The translations under genes were made by a program, and so were the position numbers. This document shows positions 1 to 5,602 of a stretch of 15,974 nt of DNA, piece after piece. The notes beneath the pieces were generated by a model. The model was not told the origin of the DNA. It made no database searches and saw nothing but the letters and a program-made list of their open reading frames with translations. Origin of the DNA: Deltaproteobacteria bacterium (GTDB lineage Bacteria; Desulfobacterota; Syntrophobacteria; BM002); NCBI GenBank assembly GCA_017861095.1, contig JAGFXI010000009.1:1-15974 (forward strand), read 5' to 3'. Each line of letters opens with the position of its first letter. Position 1 is the stretch's first letter.

Positions 1-252
1 CTGGATCTTGCCGACATCGCACCGTACGAGCAGGTCAAAGTGTACAACGTCACCAACGGCGAGCGTTTCGACACCTATGCCATCGCCGCACCGGAAGGGT
101 CCGGAGAAATCTGCCTCAACGGCGCCGCAGCTCGGAAAGGACAGCGAGGGGATCTCCTCATCATCGCAACTTATGCCCTCCTGGATGAGGTGGAGGTGAG
201 GCGACACCAGCCACGGGTCGTTCTGGTCGACGGGAAGAACCGAACGAAATAG
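1..252 (+). CDS. panD: Aspartate 1-decarboxylase, C-terminal part (5' end outside window)
   Basis: PanD makes beta-alanine from L-aspartate for pantothenate and coenzyme A synthesis. It is a pyruvoyl enzyme that cuts itself at a Gly-Ser bond to form the cofactor. The window opens inside the gene in frame 1. The 83 visible residues carry the family's NVTNGERF-DTYAIAA stretch, which includes the conserved Thr-Tyr pair near the pyruvoyl site, followed by ICLNGAAAR and GDLLIIATYALLDE. The cleavage site (Gly24-Ser25 in E. coli) lies upstream of the window and cannot be checked. The gene ends normally at TAG 250-252. The DUF502 gene follows after 134 bp on the same strand, with no clear terminator between them, so co-transcription is possible. 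Confidence 0.93.
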   Translation: MDLADIAPYEQVKVYNVTNGERFDTYAIAAPEGSGEICLNGAAARKGQRGDLLIIATYALLDEVEVRRHQPRVVLVDGKNRTK

Positions 253-386
253 CCGGCAGGGGACAGAGTGACCTGCGGTCCGTTGGGGGATTGAGGTGGG
301 GGCAGAGTGTGGTCCTTACGCCCGTTGGCGGATCGCTTCGCTCCGCTGCGGTTAGGGCGGACTCCCTGACAAGATCGGTGTCATAG
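253..386. other. Intergenic gap between panD and DUF502 gene
   Basis: This 134-bp spacer has no convincing promoter, terminator or ribosome binding site. A GC-rich stretch at 330-351 (GGATCGCTTCGCTCCGCT...) is nearly repeated at 7871-7887, so it may belong to a short dispersed intergenic motif. Confidence 0.4.
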
Positions 387-1100
387 ATGCCTAGACGGTT
401 CCTGAAGACGCTTAAAGTTCGAGTGCGCGGGTACTTCTTTGCCGGCCTTCTGATCATTCTGCCTCTCGGCATCACCGTCTACGTGATCACGGCCATTCTC
501 AAGGTGATGGATCACGTGCTCGACATCATCCCGCCGCCGCTGCACCCCCAGACCTATCTCCCCTTCCCGGTTCCCGGTCTCGGACTCATCCTGAGTCTGC
601 TGCTGGTTGTTCTCACCGGCATGCTGGCGAAGAACTACATGGGCCGGCGGGTGGTGGACTTCGGCGAGCATCTCCTCTCGAAGATCCCCCTGGTTCGACC
701 GATCTACAGTGCGATTAAACAGATCACCGAGGCTATGTTTGGGGAGACTCAGGCCGCGTTCAAGCGCGTGGTTCTCGTGGAATTCCCGAAGCAGGGTATC
801 TATGCGCTCGGCTTCGTGACCGGGACGGCCGCGGCGGAGATCGAGGAGAGGACGGCGAGGAACCTTGTCAGCATCTTTCTCCCTACCACCCCGAACCCCA
901 CCTCCGGGTTCTACCTCCTGGTGCCGGAGAAAGAGACCGTCGCCCTGAGCATAAGTGTGGAGGACGCCTTTAAGCTCCTCATTTCCGCTGGCATCGCCGC
1001 TCCCGGGGATAATCACTCCCACCTCCCGCCCGGAGTGGAGCCGCCGAACGGCCGGCTCATGCAACCGGTACTGCGAGAGGGAGATGGGAGCAGGTCATAG
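387..1100 (+). CDS. DUF502 family membrane protein
   Basis: A 237-residue protein of the DUF502 family, whose function is unknown. Two hydrophobic segments are visible, near residues 15-38 (after a basic Arg/Lys-rich N-terminus) and 63-81. A soluble domain follows with the family's features: KIPLVRPIYSAIKQ, an F-x-R-V-V-L-V-E-F-P strand, and IFLPTTPNPTSGFYLLVPE. The short basic N-terminus suggests inner-membrane insertion with the C-terminal domain in the cytoplasm. The last 35 or so residues are Pro/Gly-rich and probably disordered. ATG 387 is used because the homologous part begins immediately after it, but no good Shine-Dalgarno sequence precedes it. It ends 53 bp before ahcY on the same strand, so the two may be co-transcribed. 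Family assignment is secure; role is unknown. Confidence 0.88.
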   Translation: MPRRFLKTLKVRVRGYFFAGLLIILPLGITVYVITAILKVMDHVLDIIPPPLHPQTYLPFPVPGLGLILSLLLVVLTGMLAKNYMGRRVVDFGEHLLSKIPLVRPIYSAIKQITEAMFGETQAAFKRVVLVEFPKQGIYALGFVTGTAAAEIEERTARNLVSIFLPTTPNPTSGFYLLVPEKETVALSISVEDAFKLLISAGIAAPGDNHSHLPPGVEPPNGRLMQPVLREGDGSRS

Positions 1101-1140
1101 CCGAGGGTCGGATGCCCGGCCCATCGTGCGCAAGGTCAAG

Positions 1141-1148
1141 AAAGGAGG
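1141..1148 (+). promoter_or_regulatory. Ribosome binding site that fixes the ahcY start
   Basis: AAAGGAGG lies 5 nt before GTG 1154. The ATG at 1112 is in the same frame but upstream of this site, so 1154 is the better start. Confidence 0.85.
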
Positions 1149-1153
1149 ACACA

Positions 1154-2416
1154 GTGCCTGTGGAATCTGAAGTCAAGGACCTGGCCCTGGCTGAGAGAGG
1201 GCGTAACCGGGTGGAGTGGGCGGCCCAAAGCATGCCCGTTCTCAACGCCATCGCTAAGCGATTCCAACGAGAGAAACCCCTGGCGGGGATACGTCTCGCC
1301 GCCTGCCTCCATGTGACGACCGAGACGGCGCGTCTCGTCCAGACCCTGAAAGCGGGGGGAGCCACGGTGCGCCTCTGCGCCTCCAACCCCCTCAGCACCC
1401 AGGACGACGTGGCCGCCTTTCTCGCAGGCGAGGAGGGCGTGCCGGTGTTCGCCATCAGGGGAGAGGACCGGGACACGTACTATCGCCACATCCATCAGGC
1501 GCTGGCCATGCGACCACATATCACCATGGATGACGGTGCCGACCTTGTGAGCACCATTCACTCGGAGCGGCGGGAGCTCCAGGAGGAGATTATCGCCGGC
1601 ACCGAGGAAACCACAACCGGCGTGATCCGCCTGCGAAGCATGGCGAAGGATGGGGTGCTCGCATACCCCATCATCGCCGTAAACGACGCCAAGACCAAAC
1701 ACCTCTTCGACAACCGCTACGGCACAGGGCAGAGCACCGTGGACGGTATCGTCCGGGCCACGAATCGCCTCCTGGCAGGTTCGACCTTCGTGGTGTCGGG
1801 CTACGGTTGGTGCGGCCGAGGAGTGGCCATGCGGGCCCGGGGAATGGGAGCGAATGTGGTGATCACCGAGGTTGAGCCGCTCCGGGCCCTGGAGGCGGTC
1901 ATGGATGGCTACCAAATCATGCCCATGCTCCAGGCGGCCAAGATCGGCGATCTCTTCTGCACGGTGACCGGAGACATTCGCGTCATACGGCGGGAACACT
2001 TTGCCGTGATGAAGGATGGCGCCATTCTCTGTAACTCCGGCCATTTTAACGTGGAAATCGATCTGGAGGCCCTTGCCGGGATGGCCAGGGAGAGGCGCGA
2101 TATCCGCGATAACGTGCAGGTCTATACTCTGCCGGACGGTCGGCGGCTGAACGTGTTGGCCGAGGGCAGACTTGTCAACCTCGCCGCGGCCGAGGGGCAC
2201 CCCCCTAGCGTCATGGACATGAGCTTTGCTAACCAGGCGCTGAGCGCGGCCTATCTGGCGAAAAACGGTGCCAAGCTGAAGAAGCAGGTCTACGAGGTGC
2301 CCGAGGAAATCGACCGAGAGGTGGCCGCTCTCAAACTCAGGGCTATGGCGATCGAGATCGACGAGCTGCTTCCGGACCAGAAGAGATACCTGTCTTCCTG
2401 GGATATGGGCACGTGA
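1154..2416 (+). CDS. ahcY: S-adenosylhomocysteinase (short, prokaryotic form)
   Basis: Hydrolyses S-adenosylhomocysteine reversibly to adenosine and homocysteine, removing the product inhibitor of methyltransferases; cytoplasmic and NAD-dependent. The 420 residues include the substrate-site EETTTG motif, the N177-D-A-K-T-K182...D186-N187 catalytic block and a Rossmann motif G216-Y-G-W-C-G221 for NAD, followed by NSGHFNVEID. The C-terminus ends in LSSWDMGT and lacks the Lys/Tyr-containing PDHYRY tail of long eukaryotic-type enzymes. This is usual for archaeal and thermophile-like forms, so it is not truncation. The GTG start at 1154 is chosen because AAAGGAGG sits 5 nt upstream; an in-frame ATG at 1112 would add 14 residues unlike the family. 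The 53-bp upstream gap is too small for a SAH riboswitch and none is seen. Confidence 0.95.
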   Translation: MPVESEVKDLALAERGRNRVEWAAQSMPVLNAIAKRFQREKPLAGIRLAACLHVTTETARLVQTLKAGGATVRLCASNPLSTQDDVAAFLAGEEGVPVFAIRGEDRDTYYRHIHQALAMRPHITMDDGADLVSTIHSERRELQEEIIAGTEETTTGVIRLRSMAKDGVLAYPIIAVNDAKTKHLFDNRYGTGQSTVDGIVRATNRLLAGSTFVVSGYGWCGRGVAMRARGMGANVVITEVEPLRALEAVMDGYQIMPMLQAAKIGDLFCTVTGDIRVIRREHFAVMKDGAILCNSGHFNVEIDLEALAGMARERRDIRDNVQVYTLPDGRRLNVLAEGRLVNLAAAEGHPPSVMDMSFANQALSAAYLAKNGAKLKKQVYEVPEEIDREVAALKLRAMAIEIDELLPDQKRYLSSWDMGT

Positions 2417-2531
2417 TGGCGCGGGTAGAGGGACCTTGGGTCCGGCGGAGGTCTGAGGCCTGAGCAACTGTGTTGACTGTCAAGTGGTTTGTTCGCAACG
2501 AGGTTGCCATGGGGTTGTGGCAGAGAACCAG

Positions 2532-2566
2532 AGGACAGAGGGCGGAGGACAAGGGACAGTTGACAG
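2532..2566. repeat. Degenerate 7-bp tandem repeat tract
   Basis: Five consecutive 7-bp units of the type AGGACAG / AGGGCGG, the last one diverged to TTGACAG. The period is exact with no indels. Similar 7-bp-period tracts occur at 7908-7966, 8000-8027, 12755-12785 and 12815-12849. Confidence 0.65.
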
Positions 2567-2617
2567 CCTGCAGCCAGCAGGAGGAGGGATTCGCGTAAAA
2601 CCTATCCCGGATAACTC

Positions 2618-2665
2618 TGCTCCCCGAGGGAGCAGGCGGCAGATGAAAGGTGGGCACTGCCCACC
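2618..2665. repeat. Pair of short perfect palindromes
   Basis: TGCTCCC-cga-GGGAGCA (2618-2634) and GGTGGGC-act-GCCCACC (2649-2665) are two 7-bp-stem, 3-nt-loop hairpins only 14 nt apart. No T-tract follows on either strand, so neither is a standard intrinsic terminator. They look like REP-type palindromes. Confidence 0.6.
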
Positions 2666-2739
2666 GTCATCGGACATACCGGGCCGTGCCAAGAAGAAAA
2701 CATTGAAATCGGGTGGTACTGAGTCTCACGTGGCGGGAC

Positions 2740-2775
2740 AAAAAAGGTTCGCCTCCCCCGCGCGGGCGGAGGCGA
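2740..2775 (-). terminator. Intrinsic terminator of the PilZ gene
   Basis: On the minus strand an 8-bp stem (arms 2768-2775 and 2749-2756) is extended by CCC/GGG around a GCGC tetraloop, with one bulged base at 2767. AACC and then six T follow (A6 at 2740-2745 on the plus strand). It lies about 45 nt beyond the PilZ stop codon. Confidence 0.8.
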
Positions 2776-2818
2776 TGTTGCACGCTATTCTTCCTCAACT
2801 CTTGCTCGTGAGTCGCTC

Positions 2819-3517
2819 TCAGCGGGAACGGCGAGTGCGTGCCTTGTTTCCCTTGGAGCCGACCGGCGCTGCCAAGGCCCCATAGGGGCGGAAGAGGGAG
2901 AGGGTCTGACCGACGACTCCTTCCACCTTCTGATGCAGCCGGTGGAATGCACCCTCGAGCCGGAAGCCCCCGCCGGCCTCACCGGGAGAGCCCGAGGAGC
3001 CCCTACCTCCGGCGAGCCACTTGGCGAAGAATGATCTCTGCTGAGCTTCGGCCCCCTCGCGCTTCTCTGTCTCCCGCCACTTCTCGACGGAAGACGCCAG
3101 GAACGCCCGATCGTCCTCAGAAAGTCCCTGGAAGAGGAGGCCGACCGCCTTTTGGGGTATGCGGCTCATGGCAGGGTGGAAAGTCTCAATCCACATGACC
3201 TGGCCGCGGAGCCGGATCACCTGACCAGGTGCCCTAAGCGTGACGGGAACGATTTCGCCACGGGTGAAAGGATGCAGGCTTACGATGGTGGCGCCGCTGA
3301 CGCTCACGTTCCGGGTCCGGCCCTGGATGGAGCCTATGGACGTTTCCGCCGCGACAGGCCATCTGATTCTTGCTCTGAAGTCACCACGACGCTTGACGTT
3401 TTTTCGATCCCGCCGGAGATCCATACCGGTGGCGTCGTAGTGCCTCCAGAACATGAGCGTCAAACACAAGATCAAGAGCGGTGCTACATATCCTAATACA
3501 TTGGATACGGCAGCCAC
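2819..3517 (-). CDS. Membrane-anchored PilZ-domain protein
   Basis: PilZ domains bind cyclic di-GMP. This 232-residue protein has one hydrophobic segment near residues 7-24, then a PilZ domain of about 100 residues. Both ligand motifs are present: R44-x-x-x-R48 and N70-x-S-x-x-G75. AVGLLFQGLSEDDRAFLASSVEKW closes the domain. A Gly/Ser-rich linker and a basic tail (KARTRRSR) follow. The start is GTG 3517, because AAAGGAGG (3524-3531) sits 6 nt upstream; the more distal in-frame start at 3622 lies at the predicted transcription start, so it is rejected. The protein is probably a c-di-GMP receptor at the inner membrane. No output domain, partner or cyclase gene is adjacent, so its target is unknown. 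It is a single-gene unit with its own promoter/operator (3628-3657) and terminator (2740-2775). Confidence 0.85.
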   Translation of the reverse strand: MAAVSNVLGYVAPLLILCLTLMFWRHYDATGMDLRRDRKNVKRRGDFRARIRWPVAAETSIGSIQGRTRNVSVSGATIVSLHPFTRGEIVPVTLRAPGQVIRLRGQVMWIETFHPAMSRIPQKAVGLLFQGLSEDDRAFLASSVEKWRETEKREGAEAQQRSFFAKWLAGGRGSSGSPGEAGGGFRLEGAFHRLHQKVEGVVGQTLSLFRPYGALAAPVGSKGNKARTRRSR

Positions 3518-3523
3518 GTCTCT

Positions 3524-3531
3524 CCTCCTTT
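3524..3531 (-). promoter_or_regulatory. Ribosome binding site that fixes the PilZ gene start
   Basis: On the minus strand AAAGGAGG precedes GTG 3517 by 6 nt. This supports that GTG over the upstream in-frame start at 3622. Confidence 0.8.
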
Positions 3532-3627
3532 CCTGGAAGGCACAAACACGATCACTCCGCTTCCCGAATGAAAGAGCCGTGCCAACTCGGCAAAGATCCC
3601 GCGTTTCACTCGTAGTTTCCATGACAT

Positions 3628-3656
3628 ATTATACCGAACATCTCGACGAACGTCGA
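3628..3656 (-). promoter_or_regulatory. Sigma70-type promoter for the PilZ gene
   Basis: On the minus strand a perfect -10 box TATAAT (3628-3633) is preceded by a 17-nt spacer and a 4/6 -35 box TCGACG (3651-3656). Transcription would start near 3621, giving a leader of about 104 nt before GTG 3517. Confidence 0.65.
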
Positions 3657-3657
3657 G
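3642..3657. promoter_or_regulatory. Palindromic operator candidate over the PilZ promoter -35
   Basis: CTCGACG-aa-CGTCGAG is a perfect inverted repeat with 7-bp arms. It covers the -35 box and part of the spacer of the predicted PilZ promoter, the position expected of a repressor site. The cognate regulator is not identifiable. Confidence 0.5.
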
Positions 3658-4076
3658 CTGACGGGCACCGCGGTTTCTCTTAATTGTGGAAATCATTTCC
3701 CTTCCCAAGGCATAATAGGTAACAGGTCGCGGCAAAGATAATTCTGCCCTGGCGCTTCCGCAAGGCCGGGAGCGGTTGGGATGCCATCTCGCCCTCGGCG
3801 CCAAGGTGATCCTAAACGCGCCAGCGGCTTGAAATCCCTTGCAAGGGCGGCGGCATTCAGGATAAACTAAACTTTTTTCGAGGCGCCTCCGGTTCAGGCG
3901 GAGGGGGAGCCGTCGGCTCTCGTCTCGCGGCTGACCTGCTAATTGGTCGTTGAGCTCGGAGTGTGCGGGACCAGGTTGCGGGCGGTAAACTGAATTCCGT
4001 CAAGCCTTAGGGGCCGACGGTGTGGGCCCGGACGGGCCGGAGGAAAACGGAGCGGAGTAACAGTAGCGGAGACGAT

Positions 4077-4164
4077 GCCGGAGTGGTGAAACTGGTAGAC
4101 GCGCTGGACTCAAAATCCAGTGACCCTTGTGGTCATGGGGGTTCGACTCCCCCCTCCGGCACCA
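4077..4164 (+). tRNA. tRNA-Leu (anticodon CAA)
   Basis: The acceptor stem GCCGGAG (4077-4083) pairs with CTCCGGC (4154-4160), followed by A and an encoded CCA. The anticodon stem CTGGA/TCCAG encloses the loop CTCAAAA, which reads anticodon CAA for UUG codons. A long variable arm, typical of class II tRNA-Leu, and a GTTCGAC T-loop are present. It is the only RNA gene recognised here. Confidence 0.96.
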
Positions 4165-4324
4165 CCAACCCCGAGGGCCCTGCCGCCTAAAATTGAGACT
4201 TTCCCGCCAGTTCAGGCTCTCATCGACCGTGGGAGCACCCGTCTTGGGCACAAAGCCGCGGCCCGTTATCCCCGGAGGATTCTCTCCAACCGGCGAGAGC
4301 GCTCGATACCGAGGGCGCCGCGGG
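4165..4324. other. Intergenic spacer between tRNA-Leu and the 220-bp element
   Basis: No gene recognised in 160 bp. A GCGGGC-ca-GCCCGC hairpin spans the junction with the element. No T-rich terminator follows the tRNA within the spacer. I saw no duplicated tRNA 3' end that would mark an integrase attachment site. Confidence 0.45.
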
Positions 4325-4544
4325 CCAGCCCGCATTATGCACGAACCACTTGCTGCGACCGCGGATATGGCCGTCCTTCCGGGCGTTCTCGGTTTTTCCT
4401 TGGACAGGCTTAGGACAGGCGAACCTTGCGACGTACGGAAAAGTACGCTTCAGGTCCGAGTCCCGCGGTGCCGCGGGATGCGTGCCCGGTGGCAGGACCA
4501 TCTCCACGATCTCTCAGCGGCGACTCGTGCTTAACGCGGGCTAG
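4325..4544 (-). mobile_element. MITE-like 220-bp element, copy 1
   Basis: On the minus strand this stretch aligns end to end with 11722-11940, at roughly three-quarters identity by eye and with one single-base indel. The ends are inverted repeats: CTAGCCCGCGTTAAGCAC at one end and CCAGCCCGCATTATGCAC at the other. It encodes no transposase; reading frames through it are accidental. It contains a diverged form of the common TCCTGAGCCTGTCGAA motif. Its right end supplies the aroQ stop codon. No clear target-site duplication could be defined. Confidence 0.72.
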
Positions 4545-4984
4545 GTGTTCGAGAGGAGCAGGGAGGCGGCTCTGAGCGCCAGGAGATAGCTATTGGCGCC
4601 GAACCCGCAGATCTGTCCCTTTACCACCGGGGCGAGGACCGATTGGCGTCTGAACTCTTCTCGCGCATGGATATTCGATAGGTGGACCTCGATCACAGGG
4701 ACCTTGACCATTTCCAGCGCATCCCTGAGAGCGTAGCTATAGTGGGTCCAGGCGCCGGGATTGATGAGCACCCCGTGGACGTCTTCCAGGGTGACCCTCT
4801 GGATCCTCTCCACCAGCTCACCCTCGTGGTTGGTTTGGAAGATCTCTACGTGAAGGCCGAGCTCGGCGCCCAGATGGGCGAGGCGAAGATTGATCTCCTC
4901 AAGGGTGGAAGCCCCGTACTGGGTCGGGTCCCTCTTGCCGAGCATGTTGAGGTTGACTCCGTGGAGAACCAGAATCTTCTTCAT
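4541..4984 (-). CDS. aroQ: 3-dehydroquinate dehydratase, type II
   Basis: Dehydrates 3-dehydroquinate to 3-dehydroshikimate, the third step of the shikimate pathway; a small cytoplasmic enzyme, dodecameric in known members. The 147-residue product is full length. It shows the type II active-site set: N11, R18 and catalytic Y23 (flexible loop GKRDPTQYG), N75 and H81 in INPGAWTHYS, E99 and H101 in EVHLSN, and R112 in the following helix. ATG 4984 has AGGAGG 5 nt upstream. The TAG stop lies inside the terminus of the 220-bp element, so that insertion forms the gene's 3' end. It is divergent from the VanZ-like gene across about 79 bp. No other shikimate gene is nearby. Confidence 0.96.
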   Translation of the reverse strand: MKKILVLHGVNLNMLGKRDPTQYGASTLEEINLRLAHLGAELGLHVEIFQTNHEGELVERIQRVTLEDVHGVLINPGAWTHYSYALRDALEMVKVPVIEVHLSNIHAREEFRRQSVLAPVVKGQICGFGANSYLLALRAASLLLSNT

Positions 4985-5063
4985 GGTTCCTCCTCAATGG
5001 TGGGCGGCCGCGGTTACGAGCTCTTGATTGGCCCAGCTTAACGCACCGCGGGCGAAAACTCAA

Positions 5064-5462
5064 ATGGCTTCCTTTCACTTCCCGAGACTCTGGCATACCC
5101 TCGGTTGGCTCCTCGTCGTTCTTGTAGTCTTCCTCTCCCTGACTACCAAGGCACCGGTTGTACTGGAGGTGCCGGGAAGCGACAAGGTGAATCACGTTGT
5201 GGCCTATCTGGTCATGATGCTCTGGTTCTCCCAGCTCCATCGCGAGCCACGCGGACAGTTTTGGATCGGTGTTGGCCTGATCGCTCTGGGAGCCGGTCTG
5301 GAGCTGGCGCAGGGGCTGCTCATGTATCGGTCTGCCGATCTTCTCGACGGTCTTGCGAACGGCTGCGGCGTCTTTGCGGGACGGTTTCTGGTGGAGACCC
5401 GCCTGGGGAGTTCCCTGGCCTTCTTCGACAGCCAGCTCCTGCGGCTAACGAGAAGAAGATGA
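5064..5462 (+). CDS. VanZ-like family membrane protein
   Basis: A 132-residue integral membrane protein with four hydrophobic segments, near residues 7-25, 40-58, 67-86 and 94-112. The VanZ-like signature is present: SDKVNHVVAYLVMMLWF in the second segment and the DLLDGLANGCG motif at the last. In vancomycin clusters VanZ gives low-level teicoplanin resistance, but the wider family is mostly uncharacterised and nothing here points to glycopeptides. Start ATG 5064 is chosen; an in-frame TTG at 5028 would add 12 residues, and neither has a convincing ribosome binding site. The next gene, a sensor kinase, begins 140 bp downstream with its own candidate promoter. Confidence 0.85.
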   Translation: MASFHFPRLWHTLGWLLVVLVVFLSLTTKAPVVLEVPGSDKVNHVVAYLVMMLWFSQLHREPRGQFWIGVGLIALGAGLELAQGLLMYRSADLLDGLANGCGVFAGRFLVETRLGSSLAFFDSQLLRLTRRR

Positions 5463-5491
5463 TGTTGCCCGCGAAACGCAAGGTGATGATA

Positions 5492-5500
5492 TGGTATACT
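5492..5500 (+). promoter_or_regulatory. Extended -10 promoter candidate for the sensor kinase gene
   Basis: TGG-TATACT fits an extended -10 (TGn plus a 5/6 TATAAT). No good -35 is seen. A start near 5507 would give a leader of about 96 nt. Confidence 0.45.
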
Positions 5501-5506
5501 ACCACA

Positions 5507-5570
5507 CCGGCAGGGTGAGCCGGAGCCCGGCTAGCTGGTGGGCTTGCACCATGGGGTGGGAGACCGGGAC
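5507..5570 (+). other. Structured leader of the sensor kinase mRNA
   Basis: Three consecutive short hairpins are possible before the TTG start: CCGGC/GCCGG (5507-5523), AGCCC/GGGCT, and CACC-atgg-GGTG. They do not match a riboswitch class I recognise. This may simply reflect GC-rich sequence. Confidence 0.3.
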
Positions 5571-5602
5571 GATCCATACCAGGCGCCAGGGAGAAGCACT
5601 CC

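Larger units (their letters stand above)
2417..2818. other. Hairpin- and repeat-rich intergenic region
   Basis: This gap of about 400 bp lies between converging ahcY (plus) and the PilZ gene (minus). It contains no supported gene. It holds a weak GGACC-TTG-GGTCC hairpin after ahcY, a heptamer-repeat tract (2532-2566), two near-perfect hairpins (2618-2634 and 2649-2665) and the PilZ-gene terminator (2740-2775). The plus-strand reading frame through it has no recognisable protein content. Confidence 0.6.
3518..4076. other. Long intergenic region between PilZ gene and tRNA-Leu
   Basis: About 560 bp without a supported gene. It holds the PilZ promoter/operator and leader (3518-3657) and a cluster of palindromes at 3836-3919: CCCTTGCAAGGG, GAGGCGCCTC, CCTCCG/CGGAGG and GAGCCG-t-CGGCTC. 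A GGCCC-ggac-GGGCC hairpin lies at 4025-4038, upstream of the tRNA. I could not pick out a confident tRNA promoter. Confidence 0.55.

Noticed and set aside
1101..1153. SAH riboswitch upstream of ahcY
   Set aside because: The gap is only 53 bp and lacks the conserved core and pseudoknot arms.
1136..2467. Long minus-strand open frame (443 residues) opposite ahcY
   Set aside because: Its composition and position match a GC-rich antisense shadow of the conserved SahH; no family features.
3725..3805. Possible c-di-GMP (GEMM-I) riboswitch, suggested by GGCAAAG ... CGCAAGGCC ... GGGATGCC near the PilZ gene
   Set aside because: The stem and GAAA tetraloop between the conserved blocks are missing, and the orientation points away from the PilZ gene. 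A covariance-model search would settle it.
4077..4324. Integrase attachment site at the tRNA-Leu 3' end
   Set aside because: No integrase gene and no direct repeat of the tRNA 3' end was seen within the window.
4000..4335. Minus-strand open frame of 111 residues containing GESNPHDHKGHWILSP
   Set aside because: It is the antisense of tRNA-Leu. This peptide string is a well-known spurious product of leucine tRNA genes.
4127..4534. Open frames running through the 220-bp elements (also 11722-11958), with similar peptides such as DIAVLPGVLG
   Set aside because: The similarity of the peptides comes from the repeated DNA element itself. There is no ribosome binding site or family match.
5064..5462. 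Glycopeptide resistance gene vanZ
   Set aside because: Only the broad VanZ-like family is supported. There are no vanHAX or vanRS genes, and such proteins are common in bacteria without glycopeptide resistance.
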